This document shows, piece after piece, positions 17,369-26,335 of a stretch of DNA of 64,000 bases; the stretch's first letter is position 1; each line of letters begins with the position of its first letter. The position numbers were made by a program, and so were the translations under genes. Below the pieces are notes generated by a model. The model made no database searches. It had not been told where the DNA came from and was given only the letters and a program-made list of their open reading frames with translations. The DNA comes from CAWHXG01 sp963833235 (GTDB lineage Bacteria; Pseudomonadota; Alphaproteobacteria; Rhodobacterales; Rhodobacteraceae). The stretch is taken from NCBI GenBank assembly GCA_963833235.1, contig CAWHXG010000002.1, positions 248,001 through 312,000 on the forward strand, given 5' to 3'.

Positions 17369-17697
17369 GCGGGTGGAGCACCGCCGAGGTCTGGCTGATC
17401 GTGATCGTGCTTGGCCTCGGCACCTTTGCGATCCGCTTCTCGTTCCTCGGGCTCATCGGAGACCGGCCGCTGCCGCCGCTCGTCCGGCGGCTCCTGCGCT
17501 TCACGCCCGTGGCGGTGCTGCCGGGGCTGGTGGCGCCCGCCGTGCTCTGGCCCGCCGCGACCGGCGGTGCGCCCGACCCCGCGCGGCTGACGGCGGCCGC
17601 CGCGGCGCTTGGGGTCGGGATGCTCACCCGCAGCGTGCTGGGGGGCGCGCTGGCCGGTTTCGCCACACTCTACGCGATGCTCTGGCTCCTGGGATAG
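17365..17697 (+). CDS. azlD: AzlD family transporter small subunit
   Basis: 110 residues with three to four hydrophobic segments; GTFAIRFSFLGLIGDRPLPP and LLRFTPVAVLPGLVAPAVL match AzlD, the small partner of the AzlC exporter. The start overlaps the azlC stop by four bases, indicating coupled translation. Confidence 0.93.
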   Translation: MSGWSTAEVWLIVIVLGLGTFAIRFSFLGLIGDRPLPPLVRRLLRFTPVAVLPGLVAPAVLWPAATGGAPDPARLTAAAAALGVGMLTRSVLGGALAGFATLYAMLWLLG

Positions 17698-17737
17698 GCC
17701 CGGCGGCGAGGAGGAGTGAGGCGTGGTGCCGGGAGGG

Positions 17738-18388
17738 CTAGCGTTCGGGGCCGCGGGCGCCCGTTCCGTCGGTCGCGATCACGGCGATGGGCGGCGGCAG
17801 GTCGCTCCGGTCGTCGCGGTCGTCATCGGTGTAGACCTGCGTGGTCACGCCCGGCAGCCGCCCGAAGGCGCGCTTGGCCTGGCCGGGGAAGAACGCACGC
17901 GGAAAGCCCTCGAATTCCGGAGCGCCGTTCAGCACGTCGCCGATGACGTAGGTGCAGAAGCCCTCGCTCGCCCCGCCCGTCGCCTCGGCGCGGCGAAGGA
18001 CCGCCTCGGCCGTCTCGGCCGACACGTAGCGTCGCTGCACCTCGACCTGGAAAGTCTCGCGCGCGTGATAGTCGATGAACCACCGCTCCATCGCGGGCGT
18101 GAAGCCGTAATGCAGGTCGCCGCGTTCGGGCGCATCGGGGTGCCACCAGGTACCGGCGGGGTTGTAGACCACGCGCTGCGAGGCGTTGATCACCATCGCC
18201 GTATGCGCCGCCTCGCCGTTGGAGGTACGCACGTTGCTGATCAGCTCGATATAGGGGCGGTCAGGGGCGGTGTAGCGGCGCGCCACGACCTCTTCGCGGC
18301 TGGCCTGCGGCCCCGGCGGAGCGACGCAGCCGGCCAGCGCCATCAGGCAAAGGCCCGCCGCCAGGGGCGCCGCGTGGCCGCCGCGCAT
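17738..18388 (-). CDS. Predicted lipoprotein of unknown function
   Basis: 216 residues. The N-terminus MRGGHAAPLAAGLCLMALAGC carries a lipobox (LAGC), predicting lipid attachment and membrane anchoring. The body contains RPYIELISNVRTSNGEAAHT and WWHPDAPERGDLHYGFTPAM, typical of a Rhodobacteraceae lipoprotein group without assigned function. A GTG five codons upstream would also give an open frame, but ATG 18388 sits at the signal peptide. It lies 7 bp after the cytochrome oxidase subunit IV gene, so the two are probably one transcript. Confidence 0.75.
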   Translation of the reverse strand: MRGGHAAPLAAGLCLMALAGCVAPPGPQASREEVVARRYTAPDRPYIELISNVRTSNGEAAHTAMVINASQRVVYNPAGTWWHPDAPERGDLHYGFTPAMERWFIDYHARETFQVEVQRRYVSAETAEAVLRRAEATGGASEGFCTYVIGDVLNGAPEFEGFPRAFFPGQAKRAFGRLPGVTTQVYTDDDRDDRSDLPPPIAVIATDGTGARGPER

Positions 18389-18395
18389 GCGCCTC

Positions 18396-18530
18396 TCAGC
18401 CACCGACGAGGGCGAGAAACAGCAGGAACGCCACGATCCCGACGATCCCCCATGTCGCCATCTTCACGAAGCCCGCGAAGGTCTTCTCCTGGTCGGTGAT
18501 GTCCATCTCGCCGTGCTTGTGCTCAGCCAT
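18396..18530 (-). CDS. aa3-type cytochrome c oxidase subunit IV
   Basis: 44 residues: MAEHKHGEMDITDQEKTFAG, then a single transmembrane helix (MATWGIVGIVAFLLFLALVGG). This is the minimal alphaproteobacterial subunit IV of the aa3 oxidase, recognised by the M-D-x-x-x-Q-E-K-T-F-x-G-F motif before the helix. The core oxidase genes are not in this window. The lipoprotein gene follows 7 bp later. Confidence 0.88.
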   Translation of the reverse strand: MAEHKHGEMDITDQEKTFAGFVKMATWGIVGIVAFLLFLALVGG

Positions 18531-18622
18531 CGGTCGTCCTCGCTTCTGGTCCCGGCGGACGGGCTAGCGCATCGCGGCGCCACTGTCACGGGGTGGGGCA
18601 GGCACAACTCCGTCAGCTTGTG

Positions 18623-19672
18623 TCAGGTGGCGCGCCAGAGCCACGCCCCGCCATCGCCCGGCGCGCGGGTCGCCCGCCCCTGACGGTGCAGGTGGTTCAG
18701 ATGCGCCACCGCCTCGACCAGCGCCAGCCCGTATTCCCCAGCACCGATCCGACGCTTGAAGAGGGGCGCGAAGCAGCCGCCAGCGGTGTGCGGCACGGCG
18801 AGATGGGCGTGCAGCCGCTCCAGCGCGCCGTGGTGGTTCTCGATCAACTGGGTCAGGCGAAACGGCAAGCCGGTAAAGGGCAGCTTGTGGCCCGGCAGGA
18901 CCAGGTGACCGTCTTCCGCGAAGGCGCCCAGCCGGGTACAGCTTTCCAGCCAGTCCGCCAGCGGATCGGCCTCGGGCTCGGTCGCGTAGACGCCGATGTT
19001 CGGCGAGATCGAGGGCAGCAACTGATCCGCGCCAAGGACGATCGGCGCGTCCTCGGCCCAGAACGTCGCCTGTTCGGGGGCATGGCCGTTGCCGATCCGA
19101 ACCCGCCAGTGGCGGCCGCCGAGCGTGATCGGGTCGCCTTCGGCGATGCGGGTATAGCCCAGCGGCAAGGGAGCCACGACATCGGCGAAATTGAAGGGCC
19201 GCGTCGTCAGCCGCTCGGCGAGGATAGCGGGATCCATACCGGCGCGGCGCCAGAAGGCCAGCGTGGCGGGATCGGGGCGGTCCTGCACGTCGAGCGTCAG
19301 CATCCGCGCCATCAGCCAGGCGGTCCGCGTGGCGATCAGCTCCGCCCCGTGCTCGGCCACGAACCATCCGGCCAGGCCAACATGGTCGGGATGGTGGTGG
19401 GTTACCACGACCCGCCGCACCGGCTGCCCGCCCAGCGGCCCTTCCAGCAGCGCTGCCCATTCGGCCCGCGCCCGGTCGCCGGAGACCCCGGTGTCGATCA
19501 ACGTCCAGCCGCCGCACGGTTCGGCCAGCGCGTAGACGTTCACATGGTCCAGCGCCATGGGCAGCGGCAGCCGCAACCACAGGATGCCCTCTGCCACCTC
19601 CGTCGCAGCACCCGGTGCCGGCGGATCGGGCCATGGATACCGCAGGCCCGCCGGTGCGGCGGTGTCCGGCAT
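18623..19672 (-). CDS. Metallo-beta-lactamase-fold hydrolase
   Basis: 349 residues. Zinc-binding motif VVTHHHPDHVGLAGW (H-x-H-x-D-H), later GNGHAPEQ and LPGHKLPF supply the remaining metal ligands; a C-terminal winged-helix-like segment (LVEAVAHLNHLHRQGRA) resembles the LACTB2/MBL group that hydrolyses thioesters or phosphodiesters. Its ATG shares one base with the upstream acyl-CoA dehydrogenase stop (TGATG), so both work from one message, and a CoA-thioester substrate is a reasonable inference. Confidence 0.87.
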   Translation of the reverse strand: MPDTAAPAGLRYPWPDPPAPGAATEVAEGILWLRLPLPMALDHVNVYALAEPCGGWTLIDTGVSGDRARAEWAALLEGPLGGQPVRRVVVTHHHPDHVGLAGWFVAEHGAELIATRTAWLMARMLTLDVQDRPDPATLAFWRRAGMDPAILAERLTTRPFNFADVVAPLPLGYTRIAEGDPITLGGRHWRVRIGNGHAPEQATFWAEDAPIVLGADQLLPSISPNIGVYATEPEADPLADWLESCTRLGAFAEDGHLVLPGHKLPFTGLPFRLTQLIENHHGALERLHAHLAVPHTAGGCFAPLFKRRIGAGEYGLALVEAVAHLNHLHRQGRATRAPGDGGAWLWRAT

Positions 19673-21384
19673 CAGGCGGCCAGTTCTTCGAGGCTGAGAT
19701 CGTAGAGCCCGGTCGCGCCCTGCCGCGCATGGGCCAGAAGCCCCAGATGCTCCGGCAGCAGGCGCTGCATGTAGAGCCCGGCCAGCGTGCTGCGCGGCCC
19801 GGTGCCGCCCTCGGCCAAGGCCGCCTTCAGGTGGTAGTGGCCGCCCAGCACCCGGGCGAAGCCGCGCAGGTAGGGCACAGCGCCCCCGAACCGCTCCGTC
19901 AGGTCCTCCTCGTTCACCAGCGCCTCGGTGGCCTCGCGCAGCGTCTCTGCCGCCTCCCACAGGGCCCCGGCCAGCGCCGGCATCTCGCTTCGGGCAGCCT
20001 CGGCGGCATCCTGGATCTCCTGGATCAGCCGATCCGCCGCCTCGCCGCCATCGGCCAGCTTGCGGGCCACCAGATCCATTGCCTGGATGCCGTTGGTGCC
20101 CTCGTAGATCGCGGTCACCCGCACGTCGCGGCTGAACTGCGCGGCGCCCGTCTCCTCGATCACTCCCATGCCGCCGTGGATCTGCACCCCGGTGCGCGCC
20201 GCGTCCATCCCCACGTCGGTGCCGAAGGCCTTGGCGATGGGGGTCAGCAGGGCCGCGCGGGCCTTCCATTCGGCCGCGCCGGTGGCGGTGCCCATGTCGA
20301 TCGCCACGGCGCAGGCCAGTGCGATGGCGCGGGCGGCGAAAATGTCGGCCTTCGTCAGCGTCAGCATCCGGCGCACGTCGGCATGGTCGGCGATGCCGGG
20401 GCTGCCCGTGGGGGTCTTGCCCTGCCGACGGTCGAGCGCATAGGCCAGCGCGTGCTGATAGGCGCCCTCGGCGATGCCCACCCCCTGCGCGCCGACGCCC
20501 AGCCGCGCGTTGTTCATCATGGTGAACATCGCCGCCATGCCGCCGCCCGGCGCACCCACCAGCCAGCCCTGCGCCGCCTCGTATTGCAAGACCGCCGTGG
20601 GCGAGCCGTGCAGGCCCAGCTTGTGCTCTAGGCTGATGGTCTTCACCGTGTTGGCCACGCCGGCCTCGCCTGCGGCGTTGGGCAGGCGCTTGGGCACGAG
20701 GAACAGGCTGATCCCGCGGGTGCCCGGCACCGCATCCGGCAGCCGCGCCAGCACCAGATGGCAGATGTTCTCGGCGATGTCGTGGTCGCCCCAGGTGATA
20801 TAGATCTTCTGGCCGGTGATCGCATAGGTGCCGTCGCCCTGCGGCGCGGCGCGGCTCTGCACCGCGCCCACGTCGCTGCCGGCCTGCGGCTCTGTCAGGT
20901 TCATCGTGCCCGTCCACTCGCCGGAGATGAGGCGCGGCAGGTAGAGCGCCTTGATCTCGGGCGAGGCATGCCGTTCAAGCGCCTCGATCTGCCCCTGGCT
21001 GAGCAGCGGCGCCAGCTGCAGCGCCAGGCACGCGCCAGACATCATGTCGTTGACGCAGGTGTTCAGCGCCAAGGGCAGCCCCATGCCGCCATGGGCGGGG
21101 TCGGCGGCGAGGCCCACCCAGCCGCCCTCGGCGATGGCGCGGTAGCCCTCGGCGAAGCCGGGTGCCGTGCGCACCACGCCGTTCTCCAGCCGGGCGGGAT
21201 GCACGTCGCCGGGCCGGCGCAGCGGAGCCAGCACCTCGTCGCAGAGCCGCCCGGCCTCCGTCAGGATCGCGGCTGTCATGTCGGGCGTGGCCTCGGCGAA
21301 CCTCTCGGTCCCGGCGACGCGCGACATGGCGACCACATGGTCGAGGATGAACCGGAAGTCGGCGACGGGGGCACGATAGGGCAT
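19672..21384 (-). CDS. Acyl-CoA dehydrogenase with C-terminal extension
   Basis: 570-residue flavoprotein of the long (AidB/FadE5-like) acyl-CoA dehydrogenase group. MNLTEPQAGSDVGAVQSRA and GQKIYITWGDHD form the FAD/substrate blocks; IHGGMGVIEETGAAQFSRDV and IYEGTNGIQAMDLV are near the C-terminal catalytic domain; a final alpha-helical extension follows, as in this subgroup. It oxidises an acyl-CoA and passes electrons to ETF, then to the ETF-QO encoded at 8.4-10.0 kb. ATG 21384 has AAGGAG upstream. Operon with the beta-lactamase-fold hydrolase. Confidence 0.94.
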   Translation of the reverse strand: MPYRAPVADFRFILDHVVAMSRVAGTERFAEATPDMTAAILTEAGRLCDEVLAPLRRPGDVHPARLENGVVRTAPGFAEGYRAIAEGGWVGLAADPAHGGMGLPLALNTCVNDMMSGACLALQLAPLLSQGQIEALERHASPEIKALYLPRLISGEWTGTMNLTEPQAGSDVGAVQSRAAPQGDGTYAITGQKIYITWGDHDIAENICHLVLARLPDAVPGTRGISLFLVPKRLPNAAGEAGVANTVKTISLEHKLGLHGSPTAVLQYEAAQGWLVGAPGGGMAAMFTMMNNARLGVGAQGVGIAEGAYQHALAYALDRRQGKTPTGSPGIADHADVRRMLTLTKADIFAARAIALACAVAIDMGTATGAAEWKARAALLTPIAKAFGTDVGMDAARTGVQIHGGMGVIEETGAAQFSRDVRVTAIYEGTNGIQAMDLVARKLADGGEAADRLIQEIQDAAEAARSEMPALAGALWEAAETLREATEALVNEEDLTERFGGAVPYLRGFARVLGGHYHLKAALAEGGTGPRSTLAGLYMQRLLPEHLGLLAHARQGATGLYDLSLEELAA

Positions 21385-21605
21385 GGCGGCTCCTTGGCCG
21401 GAATGGGTCGGGGGCCGCCGGCGGAAGCGGCGGGCGCCGCCCCGGCCAGCCGGAACGGCAAGCGCTTGGCAGATCGGGGCCGGCGGCTTACGAGGGGCCG
21501 GCCGGTGCGTGGCAAAGCCTAGGCGCCCCGGTGGCCCGCGCAATCGCAACGCCACGTCACGAATCGTCCGGGCCGGAGGCGGGCAGGAAAAGGCCAGGAG
21601 CGCCC

Positions 21606-22574
21606 ATGCAGACCCGTCGCCTGCCCGCCGATGCCGCGGGGCTTGCCGATGCCGCCGAAGCGCTGCGCGCGGGCCGGCTCGTCGCGTTCCCGACAGAGAC
21701 CGTCTACGGGCTCGGCGGCGATGCGAGGTCCGCCGCGGCGGTGGCCGCGATCTATGCCGCCAAGGGGCGACCCTCGGCCAACCCGCTGATCGTGCACGTT
21801 CCGGATGCGGCGGCGGCGCGGCGGCTGGCGGCTTTCGATGCCCGGGCCGAGGCGCTGGCGCGCGCCTTCTGGCCCGGCCCGCTTACCCTCGTGCTGCCCC
21901 TGCGACCAGAGGCGGGGCTGGCCCCGGCCGCCACCGCCGGGCTGCGAAGCGTGGCGCTGCGGGTGCCGCAGGGCGCGGTGGCGCTGGCGCTGCTGGCAGC
22001 GGCCGGGATGCCGCTGGCGGCCCCGTCCGCCAACCCCTCTGGCGGTCTCAGCCCCACCAGCGCCGATCACGTGCTGGCGGGGCTCGGGGGGCGGATCGCG
22101 GCGGTGCTCGATGGCGGGCCCTGCCGGGTGGGGCTGGAGAGCACGATCCTCGACCTGAGCGACCCCGGCGATGTGCGCCTGCTGCGCCCTGGGGGGCTGA
22201 CGTCGGATGCGGTCGCGGCCGTCCTCGGGGCGCAACCGTCGGTTCCCGGCGGGCCGGCCCCGGAGGCGCCGCGCGCCCCGGGGCAGATGGCCTCGCATTA
22301 TGCGCCCCGCGCCTTGCTGCGGCTCGAGGCGACAGAGGCGCGGCCGGGCGAGGTGCTGCTGGGCTTCGGGCCGATCGGCGCAGGCGGCGAAACCCTTTCG
22401 GCGCGCGGCGACCTGCAGGAAGCGGCGGCGGGCCTCTTCGCCGCGCTGCACCGGCTCGACGCAGCCGGCGCCCGCATCATCGCCGTGGCGCCGATCCCGC
22501 GGACGGGGCTGGGCCTCGCCATCAACGACCGCCTTGCCCGCGCCGCGGCCCCGCGCGGCGGCAGGCCGAGCTGA
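21606..22574 (+). CDS. L-threonylcarbamoyladenylate synthase (Sua5/TsaC type)
   Basis: 322 residues: YrdC domain first (LRAGRLVAFPTETVYGLGGD, KGRPSANPLIVHV, PSANPSGGLSPTSADHV), then a linker and C-terminal Sua5 domain, so it is the long Sua5-type enzyme, not the short TsaC form. It makes threonylcarbamoyl-AMP for the universal t6A37 tRNA modification. ATG 21606 follows CCAGGAG. Divergent from the acyl-CoA dehydrogenase gene. Confidence 0.95.
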   Translation: MQTRRLPADAAGLADAAEALRAGRLVAFPTETVYGLGGDARSAAAVAAIYAAKGRPSANPLIVHVPDAAAARRLAAFDARAEALARAFWPGPLTLVLPLRPEAGLAPAATAGLRSVALRVPQGAVALALLAAAGMPLAAPSANPSGGLSPTSADHVLAGLGGRIAAVLDGGPCRVGLESTILDLSDPGDVRLLRPGGLTSDAVAAVLGAQPSVPGGPAPEAPRAPGQMASHYAPRALLRLEATEARPGEVLLGFGPIGAGGETLSARGDLQEAAAGLFAALHRLDAAGARIIAVAPIPRTGLGLAINDRLARAAAPRGGRPS

Positions 22575-22622
22575 GCGGTGGCTCCTCACGCCCCGAGGAT
22601 GGGGCCTGCCGACGCGACGGGA

Positions 22623-22660
22623 GCCTCCGGCGGGGATATTTGGAGAATATCGAAGGCGGG
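22623..22660 (+). repeat. Dispersed intergenic GGGGATATTT element, copy B
   Basis: GCCTCCGGCGGGGATATTT followed by GGAGAATATCGAAGGCGGG; the hairpin GATATT/AATATC is intact. It lies just downstream of the Sua5 stop and before the yqgE-linked 25-bp array. Confidence 0.75.
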
Positions 22661-22736
22661 AGGGGGTGCGTGCCCCTGTCGAGAGAGATGCGCGACGACG
22701 TGGGCGAATGGCGGGCGGCCGGCGCTCGCGCGGCCC

Positions 22737-22985
22737 ACCGGGGTGGCTGGCGGAGGCGGCGGTTGGCGCGCTTGGATGCGGCCGCATCAAAGGCGCCCGA
22801 GGGCGGACGAGTTGGTTGCCTCCGGACACGGGCAACTTACACGCGGTGAAGCCGGCCGGCTCAGGCGCGGCCGGACGCGGCCAACTCAAGCGCGGCCGGA
22901 CGCGGCCGACTCAAGCGCGGCCGGACGCGGCCGACTCAAGCGCGGCCGGACGCGGCCGACTCAGGCGCGGCCGGACGCGGCCGAC
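22737..22985 (-). repeat. Array of 25-bp repeats derived from the yqgE 3' end
   Basis: Unit core on the minus strand is GGCCGCGTCCGGCCGCGCC plus TGA. The copy at 22961-22985 is the real gene end (stop 22961-22963). Copies at 22936, 22911 and 22886 are identical to one another and differ from the gene copy by one base; the copy at 22861 differs by two. Further out (22837, 22812, 22787, 22762, 22737) units keep the 24-25-bp length but diverge progressively, the last being barely recognisable. Many copies preserve TGA or TAA at the unit end. Confidence 0.8.
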
Positions 22986-23536
22986 AGCGATGAGGCGTCG
23001 ATCCCCAACACCTCCAGCGCCGCGCGCCACTTGTCGTCGGCCTTCGCGCCGAAGATCAGCTCTGCGGGGGCGTCGCCCACGAGCCAGCCGTTGTCGCCGA
23101 TCTCGGCCTCCAACTGCCCCGGGCCCCAGCCGGAATAGCCGAGTGCCAGAAGGCAGGCGGCGGGCCCGGTGCCCTTCGCGATATCCTCCAGCACGTCCAG
23201 CGTCGCGGTCATGCCGATCCGGTTGTCGACCTGCAGGGTCGAGGCGCTGCCGGCGTATTCCGCCGAGTGCAGCACGAAACCGCGCCCGTTCTCCACCGGC
23301 CCGCCCAGATAGATGGCGGGCGCCCGCGTCGCGTCAGTTTCGACGATCTTCAGCTGGCCCAGCAGATCCCGAAAGCGGATCTCGGGGGCCGGGCGGTTGA
23401 CGATCAGCCCCATCGCACCGTCCTCGGAATGGGCGCAAAGGTAGATCACGCTGCGCCGGAACCGCGGATCGCCCATGCCGGGCATGGCGATCAGCAGCTT
23501 GCCGCTGAAATCCTGTGGTGGGTCGGGAAGCGTCAT
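22961..23536 (-). CDS. YqgE/AlgH family protein (DUF179)
   Basis: 191 residues: FSGKLLIAMPGMGDPRFRRS near the N-terminus, HSEDGAMGLIVNRP and YLGGPVENGRGFVLHS are the family signatures; later LGYSGWGPGQLEAEI. Cytoplasmic protein of uncertain function found next to varied genes. The ATG at 23536 gives the canonical M-x-x-P-x-x-x-D-F-S-G-K-L start; an ATG 12 codons upstream is less likely. Its stop falls in the first unit of a 25-bp tandem array. Divergent from the DsbD-N-like gene. Confidence 0.92.
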   Translation of the reverse strand: MTLPDPPQDFSGKLLIAMPGMGDPRFRRSVIYLCAHSEDGAMGLIVNRPAPEIRFRDLLGQLKIVETDATRAPAIYLGGPVENGRGFVLHSAEYAGSASTLQVDNRIGMTATLDVLEDIAKGTGPAACLLALGYSGWGPGQLEAEIGDNGWLVGDAPAELIFGAKADDKWRAALEVLGIDASSLSAASGRA

Positions 23537-23649
23537 TCCCCAAGCATGGGCGCAGGGGGCGGGGCGCTGCAAGGGCCCCCGAATACACGCGCGCCCCTCT
23601 CGCCCGAATGTGACTTCCCGCGGCGGGCCCGATGCCGGATGGTGCGGCG

Positions 23650-24465
23650 ATGACAGACCTGAACCTTAGATTGCGGCGTCTGGCCGGGGCGCTTTGCGCG
23701 GCCGCCCTGCTCGTCCTGCCGGCATCGGCCCAGGACGTCGACGGCATCGTGAGCATCGACGTGCTCGACGGCTGGACAGAGGCCGACGGCGCCCGCATGG
23801 CCGGCCTTCGGGTGCGCCTCGCCCCCGGCTGGAAGACCTACTGGCGCGCGCCGGGCGATGCCGGGATCCCGCCGCACTTCGACTGGGCCGGGTCCGCCAA
23901 CCTGAAGGGGGTGCGCCTCCATTGGCCGACCCCGGTGGTCTTTCTGCAGCAGGGTCTGCGCAGCATCGGCTACACCGGCGAGGTCGTGCTGCCGGTTGAG
24001 CTGATCCCGCGCGATCCGGGCCAGCCGGTCACCCTGGCCGGAACTGCCGCGATGGGGGTCTGCCAGGACATCTGCGTGCCGGTCCAGCTGGACATCTCGG
24101 GCGATGCGCTATTGGGGACGGGCGAAGGGCCGGGAGCCGCGGTGATCCGCCGAGCGCTTGGACACAGACCGGCGCGGAGCGCCGCGCAGGCAAGCTGCAC
24201 CCTCAGCGCCATAGAAGACGGGCTGCGGCTGCGCGTCTCGCTGCCGATCGCCGACCTGGGGCGCGAGGCCGTGGTCGTCGAACTCGACCGCCCCGGCACC
24301 TGGGTGTCGGACGCCGTGGCCCACCGGGAGGGCGGCCTGCTGGTGGCCGAGGCCGATCTGGTGCCGCCCGAGGGCGCGCCCTTCGCGCTCGACCGCTCCG
24401 CCTTGCGCTTCACGGTGCTCGGCGCGCGCGGCGCCGCCGATCTGCGCGGCTGCCGCGCGGACTGA
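23650..24465 (+). CDS. Secreted DsbD N-terminal-domain-like protein
   Basis: 271 residues: signal peptide (LAGALCAAALLVLPASAQ), then a domain with LAPGWKTYWRAPGDAGIPP, YTGEVVLPVEL and the two-cysteine loop GVCQDICVPVQLDI, which is the redox motif of the DsbD alpha-domain/DsbC-corrector family. Expected to act in periplasmic thiol exchange, possibly with a ScsB/CcdA-type membrane partner encoded elsewhere. Start at ATG 23650; an earlier ATG six codons upstream is possible. Ends 3 bp before the convergent meaB stop. Confidence 0.85.
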   Translation: MTDLNLRLRRLAGALCAAALLVLPASAQDVDGIVSIDVLDGWTEADGARMAGLRVRLAPGWKTYWRAPGDAGIPPHFDWAGSANLKGVRLHWPTPVVFLQQGLRSIGYTGEVVLPVELIPRDPGQPVTLAGTAAMGVCQDICVPVQLDISGDALLGTGEGPGAAVIRRALGHRPARSAAQASCTLSAIEDGLRLRVSLPIADLGREAVVVELDRPGTWVSDAVAHREGGLLVAEADLVPPEGAPFALDRSALRFTVLGARGAADLRGCRAD

Positions 24466-24468
24466 AGC

Positions 24469-25485
24469 CTATCCTCCTCGCAGTCGGTCCAGAATCTCGG
24501 CAGCGGCGGCCGAGGCATCGGCCTCGCCACGCGCCACGGCCGCCCCGGCGCGCGCCATCGCGGACTTCAGCGCGGCATCCTCCGTCAGCCGCGCCAGCAG
24601 CCCGTGGCGCACCTCGTCGTCGAACCAGAAGCGGGCCTGGGCGGCGCGGCGGGCGGCGAAATGGCCCGCCCCGCGCCGCCATTCCGCCAACTCCTGGATA
24701 TCGCCCCAGGCCGCCTCCAGCCCCCGCCCCGTCACGGAAGAGACGAGCGCCGCGCGGGGAAATCCCGGCGGATCCTCCGGCCGCCGCCGCAGCAGCCGCA
24801 GGGCGCCGGCATACTCCGCACAGGTGCGGGTCGCGGCGGCTTCCAGGTCGCCGTCGGCCTTGTTCACCAGAATCAGGTCGGCGATCTCCATGATCCCGCG
24901 CTTGACCCCCTGCAGCTCGTCGCCGCCCCCCGGCCCCATCAGCAGCGCGAAGACGTCGCACATCTCGGCGACCATGACCTCGGACTGCCCGACCCCCACC
25001 GTCTCGATCAGCACCGCTTCGAACCCGGCCGCCTCGCACAAGGCCACCGCCTCGCGCGTGCGGCGCGCCACGCCGCCAAGCTGGCTGCGGCTGGGCGAGG
25101 GGCGGATGAAGGCCAGGGGCTCGCGCGCCAGCCGCTCCATCCGCGTCTTGTCGCCCAGGATAGATCCGCCCGAGCGGGCGGAGCTCGGGTCGACCGCCAG
25201 CACCGCAACGCGCAGGCCCTGCCCCGTCAGCATCAGCCCGAACGCCTCGACGAAGGTGGATTTTCCCACCCCCGGCGTGCCCGACAGTCCGATGCGCAGC
25301 GCCTCGCACCCGGGCGCCGCCGTGCGCAGCGCGCCCAGCAGCGTCACCGCCGCCGCGCGGTGATCGGCCCGGCCGCTCTCGATCAGGGTGATGGCGCGGG
25401 CGATGGCCCGGCGCTCGCCCTCCAGAACGCCCCGGCAAAGCGCGCCCGGATCGATCCGGGAGGCAGCTGGCGGGTCGTCTGGCAT
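24469..25485 (-). CDS. meaB: Methylmalonyl-CoA mutase-associated GTPase MeaB
   Basis: 338-residue G3E P-loop GTPase: Walker A GLSGTPGVGKSTF near residue 65, then VLAVDPSSARSGGSILGDKTRM, IETVGVGQSE and LVNKADGD (G4). MeaB protects and reloads B12 in methylmalonyl-CoA mutase. With phbAB and the epimerase at 45.6 kb it fits propionate/ethylmalonyl-CoA metabolism. ATG 25485 follows AAGGGGGAC; an ATG eight codons earlier overlaps that site. Confidence 0.95.
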   Translation of the reverse strand: MPDDPPAASRIDPGALCRGVLEGERRAIARAITLIESGRADHRAAAVTLLGALRTAAPGCEALRIGLSGTPGVGKSTFVEAFGLMLTGQGLRVAVLAVDPSSARSGGSILGDKTRMERLAREPLAFIRPSPSRSQLGGVARRTREAVALCEAAGFEAVLIETVGVGQSEVMVAEMCDVFALLMGPGGGDELQGVKRGIMEIADLILVNKADGDLEAAATRTCAEYAGALRLLRRRPEDPPGFPRAALVSSVTGRGLEAAWGDIQELAEWRRGAGHFAARRAAQARFWFDDEVRHGLLARLTEDAALKSAMARAGAAVARGEADASAAAAEILDRLRGG

Positions 25486-25610
25486 CGCGTCCCCCTTCGG
25501 CGGCGGCAAAGCTCGCGGGGCTGTGTCTCGCCCCCGGCCGGGCAGCCGTTGTCATGCCTTTGCAAGGGGGTATATGTCCAGTGCCGCGCAACTTGAGCAG
25601 GAGCGAGCCG

Positions 25611-26330
25611 ATGCCCAGACCCGCAAGACGCACCCTGTCCGCAGCTCTCGCGCTGGCGTTGGCCGGCGCGCCCGCACTGGCCGAAGAGGGCATGTTCGAC
25701 GTCAGCGTCGCAGGCATCCGGGCCGGCATCGTCGCCTACGAGGGCACAGAGCGCGGCGGCGTCTACGAGGTGCGCGGCAGCGGCCGGGCCAGCGGGATCG
25801 TCGGCGCCTTCACCGACGGCTCCCTCGACGTGGCGTCCAACGGGCTGGTAGAGGGCAACAGCTACCGCCCGTCGGGCTATTCCGAGGTGGCCCGCGAGGA
25901 TGGCGAGGAGACGCGGCGCCGCTTCACCTATGCCGGCGGCGTGCCGTCGGTCACCCGCACCCCGCCGCGCAAGAAGCCCGAGAAGTTCTCGGCCCCCGCG
26001 GCGCAGCAGGGCGGCACGCTCGACCCGATGACCGCCACCTTCGCGATGCTGCGCGACCGTCCCGAGGCGCTGGCCTGCAAGCTCGATTTTGTTTTCTTCG
26101 ACGGCACCCGGCGCAGCACCATCCGGCTCGACGAGGCGACGGAGCGGCCGGGCGGGCTGACCTGCAAGGGCGAGTACCGCCGGGTCGCGGGCTTCGACCC
26201 CGAGGATCTGGGCGGCCGCAAGATCTGGCCGGTCACGCTGGAATACGAGGCCATCGGCAATGGCATCCTGCGGGTGTCGGAACTGAGCTTTCCCACCAGC
26301 TTCGGCAATGCGCGTCTGCGCCGCCGCTAG
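25611..26330 (+). CDS. DUF3108 family secreted protein
   Basis: 239 residues: signal peptide (TLSAALALALAGAPALAEE), then a beta-rich domain with YEVRGSGRASGIVGAFTDGS, TLDPMTATFAML and CKGEYRRVAGFDPEDL as in DUF3108 proteins, thought to be periplasmic and lipocalin-like; function unassigned. ATG 25611 follows CAGGAGCGAGCC. It ends 5 bp before the hrpB GTG, so the two are probably co-transcribed. Confidence 0.83.
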   Translation: MPRPARRTLSAALALALAGAPALAEEGMFDVSVAGIRAGIVAYEGTERGGVYEVRGSGRASGIVGAFTDGSLDVASNGLVEGNSYRPSGYSEVAREDGEETRRRFTYAGGVPSVTRTPPRKKPEKFSAPAAQQGGTLDPMTATFAMLRDRPEALACKLDFVFFDGTRRSTIRLDEATERPGGLTCKGEYRRVAGFDPEDLGGRKIWPVTLEYEAIGNGILRVSELSFPTSFGNARLRRR

Positions 26331-26335
26331 CCCCG

